NCBI RefSeq assembly: GCF_038066635.1
Contig: NZ_JBBUTI010000015.1
Span: 46,764-110,763 of the forward strand
Origin: Ideonella margarita
GTDB lineage: Bacteria > Pseudomonadota > Gammaproteobacteria > Burkholderiales > Burkholderiaceae_C
Length of the DNA stretch: 64,000 nt
Reading direction: 5' to 3'
Part shown: one piece after another, positions 17,282-25,201 of the stretch
Position numbering within the stretch: the stretch's first letter is position 1
Layout of the letters: every line of letters begins with the position of its first letter
The notes under the pieces: generated by a model
Told to the model about the DNA's origin: nothing
Seen by the model: only the letters and a program-made list of their open reading frames with translations
The model's database searches: none
Made by a program: the position numbers and the translations under genes

Positions 17282-18772
17282 ATGTCTACCCCTGCCTATG
17301 ACGCGCTGACGCGCGATTTCCAGCGTCTCTACAACCTCGGGCACCTGCAAAGCATGGCGTCCTGGGACCAGGCCGTGAACATGCCGCCCGGCGGCAATGA
17401 GGCCCGAGCCGCTGCGATGACCGAGATGGCAGCGCTGCTGCATCGACTGCGTACCGACCCCGCCCTGGCTGCGGCGCTGGAGCGTGCCGGCGGCGAAAGC
17501 CTGGACGACACCCAGCGCGCCAACCTGCGCGAAATGCGCCGTGATTGGGCGGAGGTCAACGGCCTGCCCGAAGCGCTGGTGGAGCGTGGCTCGATGGCCA
17601 CGTCGCGGTGTGAGCACGCCTGGCGCAAGCAGCGCCCGGCCAATGATTGGGCCGGATTCCTGCCCAACCTGAAGGAAGTGCTGAGCGTGGCCCGCGAGGA
17701 GGCCCAGCGCCTGTCCGAGCGGTTGGGCGTGGCGCCCTACGACGCGCTGATGGATCGTTTCGAGCCGGGCATGCGCAGCGACGTGGTGTCGCGGGTGTTT
17801 GGTGAAGTGCGCACCTGGTTGCCGGGCTTGATCCGCGACGTGATCGCTCGCCAATCGACGGAAGAGGTGCTGGCGCCGCAGGGGCCGTTCCCGGTGCCCG
17901 CCCAGCGCGCGCTGTGTGAGCAGTCGATGCGCCTGATGCAGTTCAATTTCGAGGCTGGTCGGCTGGATGTCAGCACGCACCCGTTTTCGGGCGGCATGCC
18001 GGAAGACGTTCGCCTGACCACGCGCTTCTCGGACCATGAGTTCCTGACCAGCCTGATGGGCACGCTGCATGAAACCGGCCACGGCCGTTATGAGCAGAAC
18101 CTGCCGCGCCACTGGCTGGGCCAGCCGATGGCGCGTGCCCGCTCGATGGCCATCCATGAAAGCCAGAGCCTGTCGTTCGAGATGCAGCTGGGCGGCCACC
18201 CGGGCTTTGCCGGTTTGCTCGCGCCGCTGGTTCAGCAGGCGTTTGGTGATCAACCTGCGTTTTCAGCGCAGAACCTGAACCGCCTGATCACGCGTGTGAA
18301 GCCCGGCCTGATACGTGTGGACGCGGACGAGGTGACCTACCCGGCGCACGTCATCCTGCGGTACGAGATCGAGCGCGCGCTGATCGAAGGCCAGGCAGAA
18401 GCGGAGGACATTCCGGCGCTGTGGGACGAGCGCATGCAGGAGCTGCTGGGCATCGACACCCGCGGCAACTTCAAGGACGGCCCGATGCAGGACGTGCATT
18501 GGCCGGCCGGCCTGTTCGGCTACTTCCCGTGTTATTCGCTCGGGGCGATGTACGCCGCACAGTGGTTTGCAGCCATCCGCCGGGCACACCCTGACGTGGA
18601 TGCACGCATCGCTCAAGGTGATCTGGGCGTGGTGTTCGACTGGCTGTCGCAGCACATCTGGTCAGCGGGCAGCCGATGGACCACCGATGAGCTGGCGCTG
18701 CGGGCGAGCGGCGAAACGCTCAACCCGGCGCATTTCAAGGCCCACCTGCAGACGCGTTATCTCGGCGCCTGA
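17282..18772 (+). CDS. Carboxypeptidase M32 (carboxypeptidase Taq family)
   Basis: Zinc metallocarboxypeptidase of 496 residues, the usual M32 length. The catalytic HEXXH is HETGH at about residues 263-267, followed by the family motif IHESQS, whose Glu is the third zinc ligand, and later by PAHVILRYEIE. The ATG at 17282 is chosen because MSTPAYDALTRDF aligns with family N-termini; there is no Shine-Dalgarno, and a GACAAT hexamer lies exactly 6 bp before the start. The enzyme is cytoplasmic (no signal) and presumably trims peptides. It stands alone and is convergent with the phasin gene. Confidence 0.95.
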   Translation: MSTPAYDALTRDFQRLYNLGHLQSMASWDQAVNMPPGGNEARAAAMTEMAALLHRLRTDPALAAALERAGGESLDDTQRANLREMRRDWAEVNGLPEALVERGSMATSRCEHAWRKQRPANDWAGFLPNLKEVLSVAREEAQRLSERLGVAPYDALMDRFEPGMRSDVVSRVFGEVRTWLPGLIRDVIARQSTEEVLAPQGPFPVPAQRALCEQSMRLMQFNFEAGRLDVSTHPFSGGMPEDVRLTTRFSDHEFLTSLMGTLHETGHGRYEQNLPRHWLGQPMARARSMAIHESQSLSFEMQLGGHPGFAGLLAPLVQQAFGDQPAFSAQNLNRLITRVKPGLIRVDADEVTYPAHVILRYEIERALIEGQAEAEDIPALWDERMQELLGIDTRGNFKDGPMQDVHWPAGLFGYFPCYSLGAMYAAQWFAAIRRAHPDVDARIAQGDLGVVFDWLSQHIWSAGSRWTTDELALRASGETLNPAHFKAHLQTRYLGA

Positions 18773-18799
18773 GGGGGCTGGGCGAAGCGCCCGGTGATG

Positions 18800-18880
18800 T
18801 GATCAGCCGGGGCTCGGTTACCGGTTCAGTTACCGACTCAATCGCGGGCTCAGTCTTGAGCTGAGCCCGTCGGCTGATCA
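18800..18880. terminator. Nested inverted repeats between convergent genes
   Basis: An inner hairpin GGGCTCAG / CTGAGCCC (18846-18868) sits inside an outer perfect 10-bp pair TGATCAGCCG / CGGCTGATCA (18800-18809 and 18871-18880). The outer right arm includes the phasin stop codon. It could end both the carboxypeptidase and phasin transcripts, though neither strand shows a T run. Confidence 0.5.
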
Positions 18881-19588
18881 GCCCTCGGCCGGTGCCGGTG
18901 CAGCAGCGGCAGCCGGTGCGACCACCTTGGCCGCCTTGGCCGGTGCCTTCTTGGCAGCAGCCTTGGTCGCGGTCTTGGCCGGGGTGGCCTTGGTCGCAGC
19001 AGCCTTCTTGGCTGGTGCAGCCGGTGCAGCCTTCACAGCCACCTTGGCAGCAGCCTTCTTCGGTGCAGCGGCCTTGGCAGCCGGCTTGGCGGCGGTCTTG
19101 GTCACGGCCTTGGCAGGAGCCGCAGCCTTGGCCGCCGGCTTCTTCTTCGCAGCAGCCTTCGGGGCGTTCAGGCCCAGGGCCGCTTCGATGGCCGACAGGC
19201 GAGCCGACAGGCTGGCCACATCAGCGGCGGTCGGCACGCCCAGCTTGCCCATGGCCTTGGCCGTGCGCGATTCAAAAATCGATTCCAGCTTGTCCCACGA
19301 GGCACCGGCCTTGTTGGTCACTTCGCCGGCCATGGCGCTGACCTTGCCGGTCACGTCGCCCAGGCGTTCTTCGGCCACGGCCTGGGTCTTGCGCTGCAGG
19401 CTCACGCCTTCCTTGACCAGCGCTTCAAACACCTTGCCGCCTTCTTCCTGGGCCTTGGCAAAGGCACCCATGCCGGCCAGCCAGATCTGCTGGGCGGACG
19501 CCTTCACGGCACCGGCGAGCTGGCTGTCCAGCAGGCCTGCGGGGGAAGCAGCTTTCTGCTCAGCCATCTTCTTCAGCTTCTTGACCAT
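18878..19588 (-). CDS. Phasin-family PHA granule protein with Lys/Ala/Pro-rich tail
   Basis: Polyhydroxyalkanoate granule-associated protein, 236 residues. The N-terminal half (about 1-125) is the phasin helix bundle with the diagnostic IWLAGMGAFAKAQEEG segment and a coiled-coil end. After about residue 140 comes a histone-H1-like tail built from AAKPAAK-type repeats, as in PhaF, whose tail binds DNA and helps distribute granules. The start at 19588 is set by AAGGAA about 7 bp upstream. A longer in-frame start 51 bp upstream is less likely. The divergent neighbour is a fatty acyl-CoA reductase, so the pair may form a storage-lipid locus. Confidence 0.9.
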   Translation of the reverse strand: MVKKLKKMAEQKAASPAGLLDSQLAGAVKASAQQIWLAGMGAFAKAQEEGGKVFEALVKEGVSLQRKTQAVAEERLGDVTGKVSAMAGEVTNKAGASWDKLESIFESRTAKAMGKLGVPTAADVASLSARLSAIEAALGLNAPKAAAKKKPAAKAAAPAKAVTKTAAKPAAKAAAPKKAAAKVAVKAAPAAPAKKAAATKATPAKTATKAAAKKAPAKAAKVVAPAAAAAPAPAEG

Positions 19589-19707
19589 GGGTGATTCCTT
19601 CAATGTCGTGGCATCAACAATCGGTGCGTGGACCGCCATGCCACCATGCGGTCGTCCGTCTTGAATTGAGTGTAGGAGGACGCTCTGGAGCCAACATCCT
19701 AATTCCC

Positions 19708-19723
19708 TAGGGGCCGGCCCCTA
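19708..19723. promoter_or_regulatory. 16-bp perfect palindrome between phasin and acyl-CoA reductase genes
   Basis: The perfect palindrome TAGGGGCCGGCCCCTA lies in the 228-bp divergent gap, 119 bp from the phasin start and 93 bp from the reductase start. It could be a regulator site or the base of a cruciform. No matching transcription-factor consensus is recognised. Confidence 0.35.
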
Positions 19724-19816
19724 TCCCGGGTTAGCGCTCAGCCGGAGGCCTCGCGAGCTGTTCGAGAATCGATTGTCTGTTCTCACTTCACGTCACTCTT
19801 GGTTCTGGAGGATCGC

Positions 19817-21814
19817 ATGCAGTATTTCGTGACCGGCGCGACCGGCTTCATCGGCAAACGACTGGTGCGTCAACTGCTGTCGCGTCGTGGCAGCACCGTG
19901 TATTTCCTGGTTCGGCCGGGCAGCGAAGACAAGGCAGCGGCCTTGCTGAAAGACTGGGGCGTGAGCCGCCAGCGCGCGATTGCCGTGACCGGTGACCTGA
20001 CGCAGCGCAAGCTGGGCGTGGCCGCCGACGTGATCAAGGGCCTGAAGGGCCAGATCGACGCCGTCTATCACCTGGCCGCCGTCTACGACCTGGGCGCGGA
20101 CGAAGAAGCGCAGGTGCATGTCAATGTGGAAGGCACCCGCAACGTCGTCGAGTTCGCCAAGGCGATCGACGCCGGCCACCTGCACCATGTGAGCTCGATC
20201 GCTGCGGCCGGGCTGTACGAGGGCGTGTTCCGCGAAGACATGTTCTCCGAGGCCGAGAACCTCGACCACCCGTACTTCATGACCAAGCACGAGTCCGAGA
20301 AGATCGTGCGCACTGAATCGAAGGTGCCGTGGACGGTGTATCGCCCGGCGATGGTGGTGGGCGACTCCACCACGGGCGAGATGGACAAGATCGACGGCCC
20401 GTATTACTTCTTCAAGCTGATCCAGCGCATGCGCCAGATCCTGCCGCCGTGGATGCCTGCGGTGGGCCTGGAAGGTGGCCGCATCAACATCGTGCCGGTC
20501 GACTTCGTGGTGGCGGCGCTCGACCACATCAGCCATTCGAAGCAGCCGCTGAAGGGCAAGTGCTTCCACCTGGTCGACCCGACCGGCTACCGCGTGGGCG
20601 ACGTGCTCGACATCTTCAGCAAGGCGGCGCACGCCCCGAAGATGAACCTGTTCGTCAACGCCGCGCTGCTGGGCTTCATCCCGCGCAGCGTGACCAAGGG
20701 CCTGCTGGCGCTGGCACCGGTGCGTCGCGTGCGCAATGCGGTGATGAAGGACTTGGGCCTGCCCGAAGACATCCTCACCTTCATCAACTACCCGACGCGC
20801 TTTGACTGCCGCGAAACCCAGGCTGCGCTGAAGGGCTCGGGCATCGCCTGCCCGAACCTGCGCGACTACGCCTGGCGCCTGTGGGACTACTGGGAGCGTC
20901 ATCTCGACCCGGCGTTGTTCATCGACCGCACGCTGAAGGGCACCGTGGGCGGCAAGGTGGTGCTGGTCACGGGCGGCTCATCCGGCATTGGCTTGGCCGC
21001 GGCGATGAAGTTCGCCGAGGCGGGCGCCATCACCGTGATCTGCGCGCGCGATGAAATCAAGCTGCAGGAAGCCGTGACGCTCATCCGCGAGCACGCTGGC
21101 AAGGACGCGCAGGTGCACAGCATTGCGGCCGACATTGCCAACGAAGAAAGCTGCGGGGCGATGCTTGCAACCATCGAGAGCCAGTTCGGCGGCGTGGATT
21201 TCCTGATCAACAACGCCGGCCGTTCGATCCGCCGCGCCATCGAGAGCAGCTACGAGCGCTTTCACGATTACGAACGCACGATGCAGCTGAACTACTTCGG
21301 CTGTCTGCGGGTGACGATGGGCCTGCTGCCCGGCATGGTGCGCAAGCGCCGCGGCCATGTGGTGAACATCAGCTCGATCGGTGTGCTGACCAACGCGCCG
21401 CGCTTCTCGGCCTACGTGGCCAGCAAGGCTGCGCTCGATGCCTGGACGCGCTGCGCTTCCAGCGAGTTTGCTGACCAGGGCGTGACCTTCACCACCATCA
21501 ACATGCCGCTGGTGCGCACGCCGATGATCGCGCCCACGAAGATCTACAACAACGTGCCGACGCTGTCGCCGGAAGAGGCCGCAGACATGATCGCCCAGGC
21601 CTGCATCGACAAGCCGGTGCGCATCGCTACCCGCCTGGGCATCACCGGCCAGGTAATGCATGCGCTGGTGCCGCGCGTGGCGCAGATCATGATGAACACC
21701 AGCTTCCGCATGTTCCCTGACTCCGAGGCAGCCAAGGGCGACAAGCTGGATCGCCCCAAGTTGTCACCGGAAGCCGTGGCGTTCCAGCAGATGATGCGCG
21801 GCATTCACTTCTGA
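19817..21814 (+). CDS. Two-domain alcohol-forming fatty acyl-CoA reductase (FAR family)
   Basis: Predicted to reduce fatty acyl-CoA (or acyl-ACP) with NADPH through the aldehyde to a fatty alcohol, the precursor of wax esters. Of 665 residues, the N-terminal half is an extended SDR of the male-sterility/thioester-reductase type: Rossmann motif GATGFIG at 7-13 and YFMTK at 153-157. The second half is a classical SDR: TGGSSGIG at about 385-392, NNAG, and YVASK at 533-537. Long stretches such as LAAVYDLGADEEAQ and NISSIGVLTNAPRFSAYV are nearly identical to what I recall of the Marinobacter enzyme. The start follows TGGAGGA. Whether it makes wax esters here is inference, as no wax ester synthase is in the window. 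Confidence 0.87.
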   Translation: MQYFVTGATGFIGKRLVRQLLSRRGSTVYFLVRPGSEDKAAALLKDWGVSRQRAIAVTGDLTQRKLGVAADVIKGLKGQIDAVYHLAAVYDLGADEEAQVHVNVEGTRNVVEFAKAIDAGHLHHVSSIAAAGLYEGVFREDMFSEAENLDHPYFMTKHESEKIVRTESKVPWTVYRPAMVVGDSTTGEMDKIDGPYYFFKLIQRMRQILPPWMPAVGLEGGRINIVPVDFVVAALDHISHSKQPLKGKCFHLVDPTGYRVGDVLDIFSKAAHAPKMNLFVNAALLGFIPRSVTKGLLALAPVRRVRNAVMKDLGLPEDILTFINYPTRFDCRETQAALKGSGIACPNLRDYAWRLWDYWERHLDPALFIDRTLKGTVGGKVVLVTGGSSGIGLAAAMKFAEAGAITVICARDEIKLQEAVTLIREHAGKDAQVHSIAADIANEESCGAMLATIESQFGGVDFLINNAGRSIRRAIESSYERFHDYERTMQLNYFGCLRVTMGLLPGMVRKRRGHVVNISSIGVLTNAPRFSAYVASKAALDAWTRCASSEFADQGVTFTTINMPLVRTPMIAPTKIYNNVPTLSPEEAADMIAQACIDKPVRIATRLGITGQVMHALVPRVAQIMMNTSFRMFPDSEAAKGDKLDRPKLSPEAVAFQQMMRGIHF

Positions 21815-22536
21815 GCCTGCTGCAACTCCGCCCTGGCGTGTGGCAACACCCGCAGGGCGGCGTTCAGCCCCAGGCCGGCCATCAGCCCGGCCACGGCCAG
21901 ATCAGGCCAGACCGTGCCGGTGCCGAACACGCCGACGGCAGCCAGCATCACAGCCACATTGCCGATCGCGTCGTTGCGGCTGCACAGCCACACGCTGCGC
22001 ATGTTGGCGTCTCCGTCACGGTAGGCGTAGAGCATCAGCGCCACGCCCAGGTTGACGGCCAGCGCCAGGGCGCCGGTCAGGCCCATCGTCATGGGCTCAG
22101 GCGGCGCGCCGTTCATCACGGCCCACACCACCCGGGCCAGCACCAGCACGCCGAAGCTCGCCATCGCGGCGGCCTTCAGCAGCGCGGCGCGTGCGCGCCA
22201 CACGGCGGCCCAGCCCAGCACCATCAAGGAGATGGCGTAGCTGGCTGCGTCCCCCGCGAAATCGAGGGCGTCGGCCCACAGGGCGACTGAGCCGCTGCGC
22301 ACGCCCAGGCCCACTTCAAGCAGGAACATGCCGCCGTTCAAGGCCAGTGCCCACCACAGCACCTTGCGCAGGGCCGGGTTGCTGGCGAAGCTGGCGCCGT
22401 GGTCGTGGTCATGCCCGCCGTGGTCATGGCCGTGGCTGCAGGTGTGGCCAGCCGCCGGGGCGGGGTGATGGTGGGCGTGGTGATCGGCGTGATCAGCGTG
22501 TGGATCGGCGTGTGGATCGGCGTGGTGGTGAGGCAT
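21805..22536 (-). CDS. His-rich CDF-like cation transporter
   Basis: Predicted metal exporter of the cation diffusion facilitator superfamily, 243 residues. The first about 48 residues are a cytoplasmic His/Asp-rich segment (HADPHADPHAD repeats, then HGHDHGGHDHDHG) likely to bind Zn, Cd or Co. About six transmembrane helices follow, with CDF-type motifs GSVALWADALDFAGD and CSRNDAIGNVAVM carrying transport-site Asp residues. The usual C-terminal cytoplasmic domain is missing, so it is a short form. The start has a strong AGAAGGAAA Shine-Dalgarno. Its 3' end overlaps the end of the convergent FAR gene by 10 bp. It is controlled from a MerR-type promoter. Confidence 0.88.
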   Translation of the reverse strand: MPHHHADPHADPHADHADHHAHHHPAPAAGHTCSHGHDHGGHDHDHGASFASNPALRKVLWWALALNGGMFLLEVGLGVRSGSVALWADALDFAGDAASYAISLMVLGWAAVWRARAALLKAAAMASFGVLVLARVVWAVMNGAPPEPMTMGLTGALALAVNLGVALMLYAYRDGDANMRSVWLCSRNDAIGNVAVMLAAVGVFGTGTVWPDLAVAGLMAGLGLNAALRVLPHARAELQQAQK

Positions 22537-22557
22537 GGAATTTCCTTCTGAGGCATC

Positions 22558-22588
22558 ATTGAAAACCATGAAGCCACTTGAAGGTCAA
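22558..22588 (-). promoter_or_regulatory. MerR/CadR-type metal-regulated promoter of the exporter
   Basis: Reading the minus strand, -35 TTGACC (22588-22583) and -10 TTCAAT (22563-22558) are 19 bp apart, the over-long spacer of MerR-family promoters. Between them lies an imperfect 21-bp dyad with ACC...GGT ends and a central AAGTGGCTT (22565-22585). It resembles the Pseudomonas CadR operator as I remember it, at about 16 of 21 positions. The dyad includes the regulator's own start codon. Confidence 0.75.
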
Positions 22589-23047
22589 GCGCCTGACCAC
22601 ACCACCGTCGCGGCCCTGCGCATCGGCGAGCTGTCACGCCACACCGGCCTGAGCACGGCCAGCATCCGGTTTTATGAGCAGCAAGGCTTGCTGCCGCCGC
22701 CCGTGAGGCTGGCGAACAACTACCGTTTGTACGGGCCGGAGGCCCTGAGGCGCCTGCAGTTCATCGCCCAGTGCCGGGCGCTGGACATGAGCCTGGACGA
22801 GGTGCGCTCACTGCTGGCCCATGAGGCCGCACCGGGCGACCACGCTGCGCACAAGGTGATCGATGAGCACCTGGCGCATGTGCGCGAGCGGCTGGCGGCG
22901 CTGCAGTCGCTGGAAACCCGGCTGCTGGCCTTGCGGGCGAGCTGCTGCGCCGGCCCGACGGACGCCTGCGGCGTGGTGCAGGCGATTGGTGACATGGGGC
23001 TGGAGGCCGCGGCGACCCACCGGGGGGCGGTGCACCGCGGCGCCTGA
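22568..23047 (+). CDS. MerR-family Cd/Pb/Zn-responsive regulator (CadR/PbrR type)
   Basis: MerR-family activator of 159 residues. The N-terminal winged helix (IGELSRHTGLSTASIRFYEQQGLL, written here as positions 17-40) is followed by the conserved RLQFI segment and the dimerisation helix. Metal-ligand cysteines are present: one in the IAQCRALD segment, and a cluster SCCAGPTDACG in the C-terminal loop, as in CadR/PbrR/ZntR. The start at 22568 is chosen because it aligns with family N-termini. It is divergent from the His-rich exporter, which it presumably activates when metal is bound. Confidence 0.92.
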   Translation: MKPLEGQAPDHTTVAALRIGELSRHTGLSTASIRFYEQQGLLPPPVRLANNYRLYGPEALRRLQFIAQCRALDMSLDEVRSLLAHEAAPGDHAAHKVIDEHLAHVRERLAALQSLETRLLALRASCCAGPTDACGVVQAIGDMGLEAAATHRGAVHRGA

Positions 23048-23061
23048 GCGCCGGGGCGGTA

Positions 23062-23385
23062 TCAGCGCTTGCGGATCTCGGTGACCACGTACTGGCCACC
23101 GACCTTGTCGGCCGTGAAGGTCACGGCGTCACCTTCCGCCAGGCCGTCGAGCAGCGTGGCGGGTTGGGCGCGGAACACCATGGTCATCGGCGGCATGTCG
23201 AGGTTCTTGATCTCGCCGTGCTTCAGCGTGACCTTGGCCTGCGCCTTGTCGATCTTGCGCACTTCGCCGTCTGCCGCGTGGGCCGACACGGCGGCTGCCA
23301 GCAGCGTCAACGCCACCAGCGCGCTGGTCAGCGGGGCGGTCAGCCAGCGGGTGTGCGGGGCAGAAGTGACAGAGGTGTGGCGCAT
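23062..23385 (-). CDS. CusF-like periplasmic copper-binding protein
   Basis: Small periplasmic metallochaperone of 107 residues, expected to hand Cu(I) or Ag(I) to an efflux system. A signal peptide runs to about residue 37 (ending SAHAAD), followed by a CusF-type OB-fold domain. The metal site reads H(G)EIKNLDMPPMTM: the His and two Met ligands of CusF are kept, while the Trp that caps the metal in E. coli CusF is replaced by Met. The start at 23385 has AAGGAGA upstream. It sits tail-to-tail with the CadR-like gene, 14 bp apart, making a small metal-resistance cluster. No Cus/Sil pump is present here. Confidence 0.88.
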   Translation of the reverse strand: MRHTSVTSAPHTRWLTAPLTSALVALTLLAAAVSAHAADGEVRKIDKAQAKVTLKHGEIKNLDMPPMTMVFRAQPATLLDGLAEGDAVTFTADKVGGQYVVTEIRKR

Positions 23386-23489
23386 TGAATTCTCCTTGGG
23401 TACTCCAACAACGGACAGCTTATCAAGGTGGACGACAAGCCCGCACACAAAGTTCCCGCTTCGCCCTCGGGCGAGCCCTGCTTGCTCTC

Positions 23490-23495
23490 TAAAAT
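23490..23495 (+). promoter_or_regulatory. Candidate -10 element for argB
   Basis: The hexamer TAAAAT stands 70 bp before the argB start, in the context CTAAAATGC also seen before petA. No good -35 is visible at 16-18 bp, so the call rests on the -10 alone. Confidence 0.35.
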
Positions 23496-23565
23496 GCAGG
23501 CATCGACGCCGGGATCTCCGGCAGCTTCTTCCAACCTTTCACGCCAGCCCGGGCCCCACATCGCC

Positions 23566-24474
23566 ATGAGCCAAGCCGACATCCAGCCTTCGCTTGACCA
23601 CATCCAGCCTCGCGAGAAGGCCGAGATCCTTGCGCAGGCGCTGCCCTACATCCGCAAGTACCACGGCAAGACGCTGGTCATCAAGTACGGCGGCAACGCC
23701 ATGACCGACCCGGCCCTGCAGCAGGACTTCGCCGAAGACATCGTGCTGCTGAAGCTGGTGGGCATGAACCCGGTGGTGGTGCACGGTGGCGGCCCGCAGA
23801 TCGATGAAGCCCTGAACCGCCTGGGCAAGAAGGGCACCTTCATCCAGGGCATGCGCGTCACCGACGAAGAAACCATGGAAGTGGTGGAGTGGGTGCTGGG
23901 CGGCGAGGTCCAGCAGGACATCGTCGGCCTGATCAACGCTGCCGGCGGCAAGGCCGTGGGCCTGACCGGCCGCGACGGCGGCATGATCCGCGCCCGCAAG
24001 CTCAAGATGGTCGACAAGGACGACCCGTCGAAGGAACACGACGTGGGCCAGGTCGGCGAGATCGAATCGATCGATCCGAGCGTGGTGAAGGCGCTGCAGG
24101 ACGACGCCTTCATCCCCGTCATCAGCCCGATCGGCTTCGGCGAGAACAACGAGAGCTACAACATCAACGCCGACGTGGTGGCGGCCAAGCTGGCCACCAT
24201 CCTGAAGGCCGAGAAGCTGCTGATGCTGACCAACATCAGCGGTGTGCTCGACAAGCAAGGCGAGCTGCTGACTGACCTGACCGCCCGCCGCATCGACGAG
24301 CTGTTTGCCGATGGCACCATCAGCGGCGGCATGCTGCCGAAGATCGCCGGCGCGCTGGATGCCGCCAAGAGCGGCGTGAATGCCGTGCACATCATCGACG
24401 GCCGCGTGCCGCACGCGCTGCTGCTGGAAATCCTGACCGAGCAGGCCTTCGGCACGATGATCCGTTCGCACTGA
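23566..24474 (+). CDS. argB: Acetylglutamate kinase
   Basis: Phosphorylates N-acetylglutamate with ATP, the second step of arginine synthesis. The 302-residue product from the ATG at 23566 fits the family. The amino-acid-kinase core begins VIKYGGNAM (about residue 33), with the glycine-rich VVHGGGPQID loop (about 70) and the C-terminal substrate segment GGMLPKIAGALDA. A short N-terminal helix before the core (about 25 residues) is typical of the arginine-sensitive hexameric form, so feedback inhibition is plausible. An in-frame start 138 bp upstream exists but lacks support. A HAD phosphatase gene follows after 16 bp. Confidence 0.98.
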   Translation: MSQADIQPSLDHIQPREKAEILAQALPYIRKYHGKTLVIKYGGNAMTDPALQQDFAEDIVLLKLVGMNPVVVHGGGPQIDEALNRLGKKGTFIQGMRVTDEETMEVVEWVLGGEVQQDIVGLINAAGGKAVGLTGRDGGMIRARKLKMVDKDDPSKEHDVGQVGEIESIDPSVVKALQDDAFIPVISPIGFGENNESYNINADVVAAKLATILKAEKLLMLTNISGVLDKQGELLTDLTARRIDELFADGTISGGMLPKIAGALDAAKSGVNAVHIIDGRVPHALLLEILTEQAFGTMIRSH

Positions 24475-24490
24475 GCGCGGGTGGGCCGGC

Positions 24491-25201
24491 ATGACCGAGC
24501 GTGGGCGTCTGGCCCGAGACCCAGGCACCGTGTGGCTGTTTGACCTCGACAACACGCTGCACAACGCATCGGTCTCGGCGTTCAAGCACCTCGACCGCTC
24601 GATGAACAGCTACATCGAGCGCCAGGTGGGCGTGAGCGCCGAGCAGGCCAACCACCTGCGGGCGCATTACTGGCACCGCTACGGCGCCACGCTGCTGGGC
24701 CTGATCCGCCACCACGGCGTGAAGGTCGACCACTTCCTGCACCACACGCATGTGTTGCCGACGCTGGAACAAGACGTCGTCACCCATGCCCATGATGTGG
24801 CGGCCGTGCGTCGCCTGGCCGGGCGCAAGTACATCCTCACCAATGCACCGCTCGCTTACACCGAGCGGGTGCTGGGCGCTCTGAAGATGCGCGGCCTGTT
24901 CGACGGCATCATCAGCATCGAGCAGATGACCATGTTCGGCGAGCTCAGGCCCAAGCCGGACGCGCGCATGTTCCGCACGCTGGCGGTGAAGCTGGGCGTG
25001 CCTCCCGGCCGCTGCGTGCTGGTGGAAGACACCCTGGCGCACCAGAAGGCCGCACGCAGCGTTGGCATGCGTTGCGTGTGGATGCAGCGCTGGGTGAAGC
25101 TTGGCAGCCACGGCCCCGAGCTCGGTGTTTATCTCCACCGGAAGCCGGCATATGTGTGTGCCAGAATCAACTCGCTCAACCAGTTGCACCGCGCCCTGTG
25201 A
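24491..25201 (+). CDS. HAD-family pyrimidine 5'-nucleotidase-like phosphatase
   Basis: Cytoplasmic phosphatase of 236 residues in the HAD superfamily. Motif I is FDLDNTL (about 17-23, nucleophile Asp), motif II is the Thr in ILTNAP, and motifs III/IV are the Lys in RPKPDARMF and the acidic pair in LVEDTLAH. The pattern matches the COG1011-type pyrimidine 5'-nucleotidases found beside argB in Betaproteobacteria. Its stop codon overlaps the slmA start by one base (TGATG), showing an argB-nucleotidase-slmA operon. The substrate is not proven. Confidence 0.9.
   Translation: MTERGRLARDPGTVWLFDLDNTLHNASVSAFKHLDRSMNSYIERQVGVSAEQANHLRAHYWHRYGATLLGLIRHHGVKVDHFLHHTHVLPTLEQDVVTHAHDVAAVRRLAGRKYILTNAPLAYTERVLGALKMRGLFDGIISIEQMTMFGELRPKPDARMFRTLAVKLGVPPGRCVLVEDTLAHQKAARSVGMRCVWMQRWVKLGSHGPELGVYLHRKPAYVCARINSLNQLHRAL

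Noticed and set aside
16535..18253. A 572-residue minus-strand frame across the carboxypeptidase and YqaA-like genes
   Set aside because: It crosses two well-supported genes, has no recognisable domain and shows antisense-type composition.
18878..19180. Tandem repeat region in the phasin tail read as a DNA repeat or CRISPR
   Set aside because: The repetition is irregular and explained by Ala/Lys/Pro codons of a histone-like protein tail; there are no regular repeat-spacer units.
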